From contig NC_013131.1 of NCBI RefSeq assembly GCF_000024025.1, positions 9,218,229-9,282,228 on the forward strand: a DNA stretch of 64,000 nt, in the 5' to 3' direction. The translations under genes were made by a program, and so were the position numbers. This DNA is from Catenulispora acidiphila DSM 44928 (GTDB taxonomy: Bacteria; Actinomycetota; Actinomycetes; Streptomycetales; Catenulisporaceae). Positions 55,722 through 64,000 of the stretch are shown here, piece after piece. Position 1 is the stretch's first letter. Every line of letters begins with the position of its first letter. Under the pieces are notes generated by a model, which had not been told where the DNA came from, did not search any database, and saw only the letters and a list, made by a program, of their open reading frames with translations.

Positions 55722-57350
55722 TTAGACAGAGTCCAGCTCTGCGAGCATCAGAGCCCGGTCCCGCAGCATCGCCGCGAGGTCGTCCAGGTCCTCGGCCCAC
55801 AACGGCAGCTCGGCGCGGATCTGCTCGCCCTTGGCCGCGACCGCGTCCGCGAACGACGGCGGCATCCAGCGGCCCGCCAGGTTGTCCATGCCGAAGAAGC
55901 GCGCCACGTCGTTGCGGGTCGCGTTCGGCAGGTACGCCGGGATCGAGTCGAGCAGGGCCTGGCACACCGCGTCCGGCCAGGGGCGTCCCAGGCGGCTGAG
56001 GATGATCGGGGCGCTGTGGATCGAGTACTGCGACCGGTGGCTCGCCACGACGGCCAGACACCAGCGCTCGGCGGCCTCCTCCGAGAGCAGCTCGAGCATC
56101 TCGCTGGAGGCGTTGACGGCGCAGAACGCCTCAGCCCAGCGCGAGTCCTTCTGCCGCAGCGTCGCCGAGCGCCAGCCGCGGTGGCAGGCGTTGGCCTCCC
56201 AGCGGTTCGCGGCCGTGGCGCGCAGCAGCTCGGCGGGCGAGAGGCCGTAGTGCTCCCACGCCGCCAGGGGCGCCGAGGCTATGAGGTCTTCGAGCCAGTA
56301 CGAGGGCTGCATCCGGGCCAGCCGCCGCTCCTCCTCGGTCTGCACCCAGCCCTCGCCGATGCCGTCGCGGATCTGGTCCTCAGTGGGCTCGGCGGGGTTC
56401 GCCGGCTCGGCGTCCGCGTCGGTTTTGTCCTTGAGCGTGACCAGGACCGCGGTCCCCTCGACGGCCACCTGGACGCGCTCGTGCAGGCGCGCGGTCATGC
56501 GCTCGGCGAACCGGGACGAGGGCAGCGTGGCCAGCAGGCGCACGGCCTCGGCGCGGACCTGGCGGGACTTGTCGTCCAGGGCTGATTCGAGGAACTGCTC
56601 GTCCTCGGCGCCAAGGCCCACGGCCAGCGCCTCGACGTAGGCGGCGCGGGTTTCGGCGCTCAGACCGGCCTGCGTCCACGCCTCCTCCACCAGCACCCGA
56701 GCCGAGGCCGGGTCCTTGCCGCGGAACCAGTTCAGGTAGCCGACGCGCTCATGCGGCTTCTCGGAGAGCCAGGCTTCCGGATCCGGCGCGGCGGCGAAGC
56801 GGGTGAAGGTCGACCACTGCTGGTTCTGCTTGGCCAGCCAGGTCCCGCGCGGGCCGGCCAGCTTCATCAGGTCGGCGCGCACCGCGATGCTGCCGCGGGC
56901 GTAGTCGAACAGCGGCGGCAGCAGCTCGGCGGGCGCGCGGCAGCCGGTCTTGGCGGCGGCGCCCAGGTACTCCGGGAGCGCTTCGGAGCGGGACGCCACG
57001 AGCGCCGTGAGGCGGGCCGAGGTCGCGGTCGGCAGCAGCGGACGCGCGTCGAGCGCCGCCGACTTGGCAGCGGGCGCGCCGGCCGAACCCGTGCCTTCGG
57101 CGCCCTCGGCGCCGGAGCTCTCGGTGTCCTGGTCGCCGACCAGCACCGCGGAGTACGCCGAGCCGGCGTTGCCGGCGCGCCGCCACGCGCTCATGAGCGC
57201 GGCCGAGCTCAACAGGGCCGCGGCCGGGCTGTCACCGGGCGCGGCGAAATCTCCGGCGGCCGGCGGGGTGCGACGGTCGGTGCCGACCAAGGCCGTCGAG
57301 ACAAGGTCCTGCCAGACCTCGGAACCGGTCTGATGGGAGGCTTCGTTCAT
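55722..57350 (-). CDS. DUF5691-domain protein
   Basis: A 542-residue soluble protein rich in Ala, Leu, Arg and Trp helices, with a HEAT-like look in the middle (ARVLVEEAWTQAGLSAETRAAYVEAL, SALDDKSRQVRAEAVRLLATL). The early motif LVSTALVGTDRRTPP and its place between SWIM and MoxR genes support DUF5691. The function is unknown; a scaffold or client-binding part is plausible. ATG at 57350 is used; GTG at 57359 is as good. Confidence 0.7.
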   Translation of the reverse strand: MNEASHQTGSEVWQDLVSTALVGTDRRTPPAAGDFAAPGDSPAAALLSSAALMSAWRRAGNAGSAYSAVLVGDQDTESSGAEGAEGTGSAGAPAAKSAALDARPLLPTATSARLTALVASRSEALPEYLGAAAKTGCRAPAELLPPLFDYARGSIAVRADLMKLAGPRGTWLAKQNQQWSTFTRFAAAPDPEAWLSEKPHERVGYLNWFRGKDPASARVLVEEAWTQAGLSAETRAAYVEALAVGLGAEDEQFLESALDDKSRQVRAEAVRLLATLPSSRFAERMTARLHERVQVAVEGTAVLVTLKDKTDADAEPANPAEPTEDQIRDGIGEGWVQTEEERRLARMQPSYWLEDLIASAPLAAWEHYGLSPAELLRATAANRWEANACHRGWRSATLRQKDSRWAEAFCAVNASSEMLELLSEEAAERWCLAVVASHRSQYSIHSAPIILSRLGRPWPDAVCQALLDSIPAYLPNATRNDVARFFGMDNLAGRWMPPSFADAVAAKGEQIRAELPLWAEDLDDLAAMLRDRALMLAELDSV

Positions 57351-57519
57351 GGTGCTCACCGCGCTTCCGCCGAGTAGGAGATCCCCACAGCCTTCGCACT
57401 GATGTCCACAGATTGTGCACCACGCCACTGACAACTTACGGGGTCCGTGGCAATACCCTGAAATTCCCTAATCACCGGCCGTCTCGGGGCGCCCTTCGCA
57501 GGGCCCTTCGCTGATCTGT

Positions 57520-58899
57520 TCACAGCGCGACCGCCGCCTCGGCGGCCCAGACGGTGAGCGGTTGCAGCCCCGCGTCGGTGTACTCGCCGAACACGGTCAC
57601 CGGATGCCCGCCGGAGACCGCGAGCAGCCGCCACAGGGCGGCGTCCTCGCAGATCAGCGGGACGCGGCGGCCCTCGGCGTCGGCGAGTTCGCCGTCCCGG
57701 TCCGGGACCGCGTCCGCGACGACGACCGGCCAGCCGTCCTGCCATGGATCGGCGGCCAGGGCGTCGGCGAAGGCGTCGGCCGCGGCCTGCAAGGTCGCGC
57801 CGGCCGGCGAGGCTCCCATCGTGGCGATTTCCCCGGTCTCCATCTGCGCCCGCAGCGGAAGCACCTCGGAGTGGAACACCATCTCGGCCTGATAGACGGC
57901 GCCGACCGGCAGCGCCAGCGCCGGCGCCTGCTGCATGGCGCCGAAGGCCAGCAGCATCGCGGTCCGGCCGCTCTCGGCGCCGCGCAGCCAGATCCGGCGC
58001 TCGGTGAGTTTGTCGGCGGCGCGGTCGCGGGAGCCCAGGACGTGCCAGCGGTCGGCGACCCGCTCGCCGTCGCGGCGCACCGCGTCGGCGTCCACCGAGA
58101 TCCCGATCCGCCGCCGCACGGTGTCCTGCATCGCCGGCGGCAGCTCGGCCAGCCGGGTCCAGGCCTGGCACAGCAGGTGCAGCCGGGCGAACTCGGCCAG
58201 GACCGCGTCCGGCCAGGCGTCGCCGGAGGAGGAGCGCGCGGAGGCCAGGGTCCGGACCCGGCCCGCCACGCCGGGCGCCTGCGCGTCCACGAGCCGCTTG
58301 GCGACCGGGTCCACGGCGCTGTAGGACAGCGTCGCGGAGTCGCTGATGCCGGCCGCGATCTGGTCGGTGAGCCAGCGGTCGAGGTCGGCCAGGCCGTTGC
58401 CGATCCGCTCGGCCCGCTGCGCGGCGCGCTTGGCGGCGCCCTCGGGGTCGGCGGCGACCTTCTCGGCCTTGGCGGCGCTGCGGGCCGCGGACTTCTCCGC
58501 CCGGTCGCGCCGGGACTCCGCCCAGACCTCGACGCGCTCGGGAAGCACGTCGGTCTCCGCGATCGAACCCGCCGCCCACAACAGCAGCAGGCCGAGCGCG
58601 TGCTTACACGGGAACTTCCTACTGGGACAGGTGCATTGATACGCCGTGTCCGAGTCCGCCACGGAGACGGTCACTTGGTACGGCTTGCTCCCGCTGCCTT
58701 TGCAGTCCCCCCACAACAACCGCTCGGAGTCCAGATACCCGGTGCCCGACCACGGACCCGGAACCCCGAGCTTCGCGCCCGCCTTCTGCGACGCGGCGTC
58801 CGGGGCCAGAGAGTTGACCTGGGCTGCGGTCCAACGTTCTCCCCGCCCGCCTCCCACCACCGCCCGTTGAGGAGACGCTACGCGCCGCTCTGCTTGCAT
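57520..58899 (-). CDS. SWIM zinc-finger protein
   Basis: A 459-residue protein. The SWIM domain is complete: C89-x-C91-x6-C98-x-H100, followed by ALGLLLLW. The N-terminal RWTAAQVNSLAPDAAS is typical of the actinobacterial family that opens this cluster. The rest is helical and Arg/Ala rich with no named domain. SWIM domains bind DNA or proteins through one zinc. TAGTGT lies 6 nt before the ATG, so the transcript may be leaderless and begin the five-gene unit. Confidence 0.85.
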   Translation of the reverse strand: MQAERRVASPQRAVVGGGRGERWTAAQVNSLAPDAASQKAGAKLGVPGPWSGTGYLDSERLLWGDCKGSGSKPYQVTVSVADSDTAYQCTCPSRKFPCKHALGLLLLWAAGSIAETDVLPERVEVWAESRRDRAEKSAARSAAKAEKVAADPEGAAKRAAQRAERIGNGLADLDRWLTDQIAAGISDSATLSYSAVDPVAKRLVDAQAPGVAGRVRTLASARSSSGDAWPDAVLAEFARLHLLCQAWTRLAELPPAMQDTVRRRIGISVDADAVRRDGERVADRWHVLGSRDRAADKLTERRIWLRGAESGRTAMLLAFGAMQQAPALALPVGAVYQAEMVFHSEVLPLRAQMETGEIATMGASPAGATLQAAADAFADALAADPWQDGWPVVVADAVPDRDGELADAEGRRVPLICEDAALWRLLAVSGGHPVTVFGEYTDAGLQPLTVWAAEAAVAL

Positions 58900-58905
58900 G
58901 GCCGA

Positions 58906-58911
58906 ACACTA
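58906..58911 (-). promoter_or_regulatory. Leaderless-type -10 box for the SWIM gene
   Basis: TAGTGT on the minus strand, 6 nt before the ATG at 58899; the likely start of the SWIM-to-VWA transcript. Confidence 0.45.
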
Positions 58912-58966
58912 TTTCAGCCCACCGACAAGAACAGCGGGCTTTGTGACGCCGTGCGATCACCCGATG

Positions 58967-59374
58967 TCAGGCAGCGTGCGCGAGGTTCCCGTTCACCCAG
59001 TCGACGATCTGCTGCGTGGAGGTGCCCGGGGTGAAGATCGCCACGACACCCATCTCCTTGAGCGCCGGGAAGTCCGCCTCGGGGATGATGCCGCCGACGA
59101 AGACCTTGATGTCCGAGGCGTCCTTCTCCTTCAGGACCTCGATCACCTTCGCGCACTGCGTCATGTGCGCGCCGGACAGGATCGACAGGCCGATGGCGTC
59201 GGCGTCCTCCTGGATGGCGGTGGCCACGATCTGGTCGGGCATCTGGTGCAGACCGGTGTAGATGACCTCGACGCCCGCGTCGCGCAGGGCGCGCGCGACG
59301 ACCTTCGCGCCCCGGTCGTGGCCGTCCAGGCCGGGCTTCGCGATGACGACGCGGACCGGAGCTGACTGGCTCAT
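58967..59374 (-). CDS. Stand-alone cobalamin-binding protein (mutase small-subunit type)
   Basis: A 135-residue protein with the B12-binding motif D-x-H-x-x-G ([11 protein letters not shown] near 15-25), SILSGAHM near 75 and [17 protein letters not shown] near 97. It matches the C-terminal domain of methylmalonyl-CoA mutase and of related acyl-CoA mutases and would need a separate large subunit, which is not in this window. ATG at 59374 follows GGAGG by 8 nt; longer starts are rejected. It is 67 bp upstream of the SWIM gene on the same strand. Confidence 0.9.
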   Translation of the reverse strand: MSQSAPVRVVIAKPGLDGHDRGAKVVARALRDAGVEVIYTGLHQMPDQIVATAIQEDADAIGLSILSGAHMTQCAKVIEVLKEKDASDIKVFVGGIIPEADFPALKEMGVVAIFTPGTSTQQIVDWVNGNLAHAA

Positions 59375-59572
59375 TGCGACTGCCTCCATGGGATGTCCAC
59401 CGGAAGATCTTCCTTGATCCGCCATAACCGCTTCACACAGTAACCGACCTGGGGTGGCGTCCCGGCCCGTCCCGCCCTGTGACGGTCCGCACAATCTCCG
59501 TGAGGATCATCGGACTTCCTGCGAGAACACCAGTGAACCGCGGGCAAAGGGCGCGCAAAGTCCGCCGAACCG

Positions 59573-59602
59573 TTGTCCGTCCAGCCTCCGAGGCGCTAAA
59601 GT
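59573..59602 (+). promoter_or_regulatory. Possible promoter of the M23 peptidase gene
   Basis: TTGTCC (59573-59578), 18-nt spacer, TAAAGT (59597-59602); leader of about 70 nt. Confidence 0.4.
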
Positions 59603-59677
59603 CGCGACTCGATAACGGCGCTGTCCCCGCGCCGTTGCTGATCGGCTGTCCCGCGTTCCCAGGAGGTATTGGCCGTC

Positions 59678-61288
59678 ATGGGAAAACATGGTGCGTCCCA
59701 TTGGGATACCGAATGGGAGGCCGCCATAACGCCTAACGGCGAGGACAGCTTGTACGGTTCAAGCGACGGGTACCAGGCGGTCAACGACTGGTCCGGGGTC
59801 TACGAGACTCCGTCGCAGACCGGCTTCTACGAGCAAGGCGCCGTCTACGACTACGACGACGCCACCACCCGCCAGCCGGTGATGGACCAGAGCTACTACG
59901 AATCGGTGTACGCGGCCTATTCGCCGCCGCAGCAGGCGCAGCAGCAGCAGCACGCGCCGGCCGAGCCGTTCATCCCCGCCCAGGCGCAGCCGCAGGCGGC
60001 CGAGTCCAGCCCGATGTGGGACGGACCGGGGTGGCAGGACCCGTACGCGCAGCAGCAGCACCAGCAGTACGCGCAGCCGCACTACGAGCAGCCCCAGGCT
60101 CAGCCCCAGCAGCAGCCGCGCTACGAGCAGCCGCCGCAGCACCACGTCCCCCAGCAGCCGCACTACGGCCGGCCCGAATACGAGGCCCAGCAGTACGCCG
60201 CGCAGCCGCAGTACGAGGACCACAACTTCCACCACCCCGACTTCGACACCGGGACCTTCGAGGCCATCTACGAGGCCCCCGGGTCCACCGAAGCCGCGTA
60301 CGACCTCCTGCCGGACGGCGAGGGCACGTACGACGCCTACGACGGCGAGGGCTACGACGACGGCGACTCCGACGAGTACGAGACCGCCGCGTACGCCGCG
60401 TCCGACTACGACGACGCCGAGGACTACGCCGGCTACGGCTACGACGACCCGGAGGGGTACGACGACCCCGAGGACGGCCAGGACGACGCGCCCCTGCGGA
60501 GCCGCAGCCGCTCCGGCGGCACTCCCCCGGCCCGTCCCTTCGGGAGCAAGCCCTCGAAGCCGTCGGTGTCCCTCTCCGGCCGCCGCACGCTGCACGCGCT
60601 GACGTCGACCCCGGCCGCGGTCGTGGGTGTGGCCGCCGTGGCGGTCGCCGCGGTCGGCGGACTGCGCCTCCCGGCCAGCCACACCGAGACCGCCGCCGAC
60701 GCCGCGGCCCCGGCCACCCCGACCAACGGCCTGGAGCAGAACCTGCTCCAGATGCGCGCGGCCAGCGCCAACCTCGCCGACCGCGCCACCCGCAGCGAGC
60801 AGCGCAGCGAACTGGTCCAGCAGCAGGCGCTGGAGAAGCAGCGGCTCGCCGAAATGTCGCAGAAGTACTTCCTACCGGTCCAGGACTACGTCCTGACCGC
60901 CGGCTTCGGCCAGTCCGGCGACCGCTGGGTCAGCCTGCACACCGGCCAGGACTTCGCCATCCCGACCGGCACCAAGGTCAGCGCCATCACCGACGGAACC
61001 GTCATAGAGGCCGGCTGGGCCGGCCCGTACGGCTACCGCATCGTGATACAGCACCCTGACGGCAGCCAGACCTGGTACTGCCACCTGAGCGTGATGAAGG
61101 TCCGCAGCGGCAAGGTCGCGGCCGGGCAGATCATCGCCCTGTCCGGCGACACCGGCAACACCACCGGCCCGCACCTCCACCTCGAGTACCACCCCCCGGG
61201 CCCGGCCGACCCGAACAACGGCGTCCCGGGCGCCTCCACCGCGGTGAACCCGATGCCGTTCCTGCGGGCCCACGGCCTGGTGCCGTAA
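59678..61288 (+). CDS. M23 peptidoglycan endopeptidase with disordered N-terminal part
   Basis: A 536-residue protein. Residues 1-290 are low complexity: Gln/Pro/Tyr rich at 75-170, then Asp/Glu/Tyr/Gly rich at 190-270, on the inside. A membrane segment (STPAAVVGVAAVAVAAVGGL) at about 305-330 is followed by a short coiled coil and the LytM domain. Zinc ligands are intact: H421-x3-D425 (HTGQDF) and H499-L-H501. It probably cuts peptide cross-links in the wall. ATG at 59678 is used: AGGAGG lies 11 nt upstream, while an in-frame TTG at 59669 is too near it. Confidence 0.88.
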   Translation: MGKHGASHWDTEWEAAITPNGEDSLYGSSDGYQAVNDWSGVYETPSQTGFYEQGAVYDYDDATTRQPVMDQSYYESVYAAYSPPQQAQQQQHAPAEPFIPAQAQPQAAESSPMWDGPGWQDPYAQQQHQQYAQPHYEQPQAQPQQQPRYEQPPQHHVPQQPHYGRPEYEAQQYAAQPQYEDHNFHHPDFDTGTFEAIYEAPGSTEAAYDLLPDGEGTYDAYDGEGYDDGDSDEYETAAYAASDYDDAEDYAGYGYDDPEGYDDPEDGQDDAPLRSRSRSGGTPPARPFGSKPSKPSVSLSGRRTLHALTSTPAAVVGVAAVAVAAVGGLRLPASHTETAADAAAPATPTNGLEQNLLQMRAASANLADRATRSEQRSELVQQQALEKQRLAEMSQKYFLPVQDYVLTAGFGQSGDRWVSLHTGQDFAIPTGTKVSAITDGTVIEAGWAGPYGYRIVIQHPDGSQTWYCHLSVMKVRSGKVAAGQIIALSGDTGNTTGPHLHLEYHPPGPADPNNGVPGASTAVNPMPFLRAHGLVP

Positions 61289-61304
61289 GCGACGCGAGAC
61301 GAGG

Positions 61305-61334
61305 AAGGGTCCGGGATTTCTCCCGGACCCTTTT
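61305..61334. terminator. Intrinsic terminator between M23 and pcrA genes
   Basis: A 12-bp perfect stem AAGGGTCCGGGA / TCCCGGACCCTT with a 4-nt loop and a following TT; the AA/TT ends make it work in both directions between convergent genes. Confidence 0.85.
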
Positions 61335-61392
61335 CGCGCGGTCAGACCAGACCACCCGCGCCCCCGGCAGCCTGGCCGCGCCGCGAAGCCGC

Positions 61393-63858
61393 CTAGAGCT
61401 TCTGCACCGGCGCCATCGTCAGCAGCAGCGTCCGCACGCCCGAGGAGCCGAAGTCGATCGTCGCCTCGTCGCGTTCGCGGCCGCTGACGGCGACGACGGT
61501 GCCCATGCCGAAGGAGTCGTGGATCACGCGGTCGCCGGGGTCCAGGGAGATCACCTTCACGGCGCCCTTGCGCTGCTGGAAGCCGCGGGAGGTGCCGCGG
61601 CGGTCGCCGAAGGGTGAGCGCTCGCCGGTCTTGGGCTCCGGGGCGGTGCGCTCCCACTCCACCAGGGGTTCGGGGATCTCGCCGAGGAACTTCGACGGCG
61701 GGTTGTACTGCGGTGCGCCCCAGGCGGAGCGGTAGACCGAGCGGGAGACATAGAGCTGCTCGCGGGCGCGGGTGATGCCGACGTAGGCCAGGCGGCGCTC
61801 CTCCTCCATCTCCTTCTTGTCGCCCATGGAGCGCATGTGCGGGAAGACGCCGTCCTCCATGCCGGTGAGGAAGACCACCGGGAATTCCAGGCCCTTGGCG
61901 CTGTGCAGGGTCATCAGGGTGACCATGCCCTCGTGGTCCTCGCCGTCGGGGATCTGGTCGGAGTCGGCGACCAGGGCCACGCGCTCCAGGAACTCCGGCA
62001 GCCGGCCCTCGGGCTGGCCCTGCTCGAATTCCAGGGCGACGGCCAGGAGTTCGCGCAGGTTCTCGATGCGGGTCTCGTCCTGCGGGTCGTCAGAGTCCTG
62101 CAACTCCTGCAGCAGGCCGGTACGCTCCAGTATGGCTTCCAAGACGTGCGCGGGACCGTACTCGGCCGCCATCTCGCGCAGCTCGTCCATCATCTGCGTG
62201 AAGCCCTGGACGGCCTTCACCGAGCGCGCCGCCAAGCCCGGTGCCTCGTCGGCGCGGCGCAGGGCGTCGCCGAAGGTGATGCGCTCGCGCGCGGACAGCC
62301 GCTCCAGCGACTCCTCAGCCTTCTCGCCGATGCCGCGCTTGGGCGTGTTCAGGACGCGGCGGACCGAGACGATGTCGTCCTCGTTGGCCAGGGCGCGCAG
62401 GTACGCCAGGGCGTCGCGCACTTCCTTGCGCTCGTAGAAGCGGACGCCGCCGACCACGCGGTAGGGCAGCCCGACGCGGACGAAGACTTCCTCGAAGACA
62501 CGGGACTGCGCGTTGGTCCGGTAGAACACTGCGACGCCGCCGTAGGTGGTCTCCTTGGCGTCGGAGAGGCGGTCGATCTCCTCGGCGACGAACTGCGCCT
62601 CGGAGTGCTCGTCGTCGGCGACGTAGCCGGTGATCAGCTTGCCGTCGCCGGAGTCCGTCCACAGGTTCTTGGCGCGGCGGCCCTTGTTGTTCTCGATGAC
62701 GGCGTTCGCCGCGGTCAGGATCGTCTGCGTGGAGCGGTAGTTCTGCTCCAGCTTGATGACCTTGGCGTCCGGGTAGTCGCGCTCGAACTCGATGATGTTG
62801 CGGATCGTCGCGCCGCGGAAGGCGTAGATGGACTGGTCGGCGTCGCCGACCACGCACAGCTCGGCCGGCGGCAGGTCCTCGGTGTTCAGGCCGGGGCGCA
62901 CCAGGTCGCCGTCGACGGTGCGCTTCTCGTGCTGCCCGACCAGTTCCTTCACCAGCTGGTACTGCGCGGTGTTGGTGTCCTGGTACTCGTCGACCAGGAT
63001 GTTGCGGAAGCGGCGGCGGTAGTGCTCGGCGATCATCGGGAACGCCTGGAGCAGGTGCACCGTGGTCATGATGATGTCGTCGAAGTCCAGCGCCTTGGCC
63101 GCGGTCAGGCGGTCCGCGTACAGCCGATAGACCTGCGCGAGCTGGCGCTCGGCCTCGGTCTGCGCGCGGCTGGAGAAGGTGTCGTGGTCGACCAGCTCGT
63201 TCTTGAGCTTGGAGATCTGGCCGAGCATCGAGCGCGGCGTGGTCTTCTTCGGGTCGATCTCCAGATCGCGCAGCACCATGGTCATCAGGCGCTGGGAGTC
63301 GGCGGTGTCGTAGATCGAGAAGTTGCTCGGCAGCCCGGCGGTCTTGGCCTGGGCGCGCAGGATCCGGACGCAGGCGGAGTGGAACGTCGAGACCCACATC
63401 AGGCGGGCGCGCGGACCGACCAGCTCCTCGACGCGCTGGCGCATCTCGGCGGCGGCCTTGTTGGTGAAGGTGATCGCCAGGATCGAGCCGGGGTGCGCGT
63501 GCCGCTCGCCGACCAGGTAGGCGATCCGGTGCGCGAGCACGCGGGTCTTGCCCGAGCCGGCGCCGGCGATGATCAGCAGCGGGCCGCCGGCGTGCAGGAC
63601 CGCCTCGCGCTGCGGTTCGTTCAGGCCGTCGAGCAGCTTGCGCGCGGCGGCCGACTCCTCCGGCGGGACCCAGGCGTCCTCGGGCTCCTCCCAGCCGTCC
63701 CAGCCCTCGCGCTCGGCGTCGGACTCCTCCGCCCACGCCGGGGGTTCGGGCAGGGTCCGGTCGGTGTGACGCTCCTCGCCCGACCCCCGCTGCTCCCGGA
63801 TCGCGTCGAGCATGGGGAACAACGGAAGGGCACCTGGGGCGAAGAGGGAAGAACTCAC
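61393..63858 (-). CDS. pcrA: ATP-dependent DNA helicase PcrA/UvrD
   Basis: An 821-residue superfamily 1A helicase that unwinds DNA 3'-5' in repair and rolling-circle replication. Motifs in order: Walker A IIAGAGSGKT near 97, Ia AITFTNKAAAEM, II VDEYQDTNTAQY near 282, III VVGDADQSIYAFRGA near 330, IV NYRST, V LMTLHSAKGLEFPVVFLTG near 665 and VI EERRLAYVGITRA. The C-terminal tudor-like end (KVISLDPGDRVIHDSFGMGTVVAV) binds RNA polymerase in PcrA. The first ~70 residues are an acidic actinobacterial extension. Starts at GTG; an ATG at 63813 is possible. Confidence 0.95.
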   Translation of the reverse strand: MSSSLFAPGALPLFPMLDAIREQRGSGEERHTDRTLPEPPAWAEESDAEREGWDGWEEPEDAWVPPEESAAARKLLDGLNEPQREAVLHAGGPLLIIAGAGSGKTRVLAHRIAYLVGERHAHPGSILAITFTNKAAAEMRQRVEELVGPRARLMWVSTFHSACVRILRAQAKTAGLPSNFSIYDTADSQRLMTMVLRDLEIDPKKTTPRSMLGQISKLKNELVDHDTFSSRAQTEAERQLAQVYRLYADRLTAAKALDFDDIIMTTVHLLQAFPMIAEHYRRRFRNILVDEYQDTNTAQYQLVKELVGQHEKRTVDGDLVRPGLNTEDLPPAELCVVGDADQSIYAFRGATIRNIIEFERDYPDAKVIKLEQNYRSTQTILTAANAVIENNKGRRAKNLWTDSGDGKLITGYVADDEHSEAQFVAEEIDRLSDAKETTYGGVAVFYRTNAQSRVFEEVFVRVGLPYRVVGGVRFYERKEVRDALAYLRALANEDDIVSVRRVLNTPKRGIGEKAEESLERLSARERITFGDALRRADEAPGLAARSVKAVQGFTQMMDELREMAAEYGPAHVLEAILERTGLLQELQDSDDPQDETRIENLRELLAVALEFEQGQPEGRLPEFLERVALVADSDQIPDGEDHEGMVTLMTLHSAKGLEFPVVFLTGMEDGVFPHMRSMGDKKEMEEERRLAYVGITRAREQLYVSRSVYRSAWGAPQYNPPSKFLGEIPEPLVEWERTAPEPKTGERSPFGDRRGTSRGFQQRKGAVKVISLDPGDRVIHDSFGMGTVVAVSGRERDEATIDFGSSGVRTLLLTMAPVQKL

Positions 63859-64000
63859 TCAAGGATTTTCGCAGACCGCACCGACAACTCGGGGGCGGTC
63901 GCCGAGATGGGACGGTCACCTGGGCCGATACCCGTGCCGCCGGTGGACACGCGACAATGGTTCGGTACCCGGAACACCGGCGGCCGTGCCGGTGTTGCCC

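Noticed and set aside
59493-59665. c-di-AMP (ydaO-type) riboswitch before the M23 gene
   Set aside because: Such switches do precede wall-hydrolase genes in actinobacteria, but I could not match the conserved core here; only a promoter-like pair is seen. A covariance-model search would decide.

Overview
The window is 64 kb of very GC-rich DNA with dense, short-spaced genes, many GTG starts and TANNNT boxes 6-8 nt before start codons. Gene content points to a filamentous actinobacterium of the Streptomyces/Catenulispora type: folP2 beside a LOG-family gene, the succinylase dapC/dapD/dapE pathway, pcrA-M23-sucCD-DUF6350-purN-purH-folD-DUF3017-mdh order, and an Fxs RiPP system. No rRNA, tRNA, CRISPR array, insertion sequence or prophage was recognised.

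Layout. 1-5.4 kb: folP2, a LOG-family gene, an Ag85/EstD-like esterase, and dapE-dapD (lysine/peptidoglycan precursor synthesis). 5.4-20 kb: an accessory stretch lying between dapD and dapC-fdxA. It holds a lytic-transglycosylase-like protein, a HAD hydrolase, a secreted LPVxG-repeat protein, the complete four-gene fxs operon (8.2-15.9 kb), a SigJ-type sigma factor divergent from an SDR gene, an alpha/beta hydrolase and a zinc-peptidase-like protein. 20.4-25.5 kb: dapC-fdxA, a PAP2 phosphatase and a TetR/DHA2-efflux pair with a readable operator. 25.5-31.9 kb: a 2H phosphoesterase, trpS, a CNNM/CBS protein, and ddaH-rocD-lrp (arginine/ornithine catabolism). 32-48 kb: central metabolism (mdh, icd, sucCD), one-carbon and purine synthesis (folD, purH, purN), membrane proteins DUF3017 and DUF6350, an Lrp/LysE pair, and a lipocalin-like gene whose ribosome-binding site lies inside a long hairpin. 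48.3-64 kb: pepN, a five-gene SWIM/DUF5691/MoxR/DUF5682/VWA cluster, a stand-alone B12-binding protein, an M23 peptidase and pcrA.

The most interesting loci are two. First, the fxs operon: fxsA encodes a 65-residue precursor ending F-N-S-A-V, fxsB a radical SAM/SPASM enzyme with a C-terminal HEFQH domain, fxsC a TIR-like protein and fxsT a 1,324-residue ParA-like/TIR-like/NB-ARC/TPR protein. A RiPP-making enzyme thus sits in one operon with immunity-like signalling proteins, and fxsB, fxsC and fxsT all carry TTA leucine codons, which are rare in such genomes and often developmentally gated. Second, the SWIM-DUF5691-MoxR-DUF5682-VWA cluster looks like an AAA+/VWA machine with a Tiki/EreA-like putative metalloenzyme, function unknown.

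Regulatory signals that can be read directly include leaderless-type promoters, two CRP-like sites near TCA genes, a MarR-type palindrome before icd, a TetR operator and several strong terminators between convergent genes.
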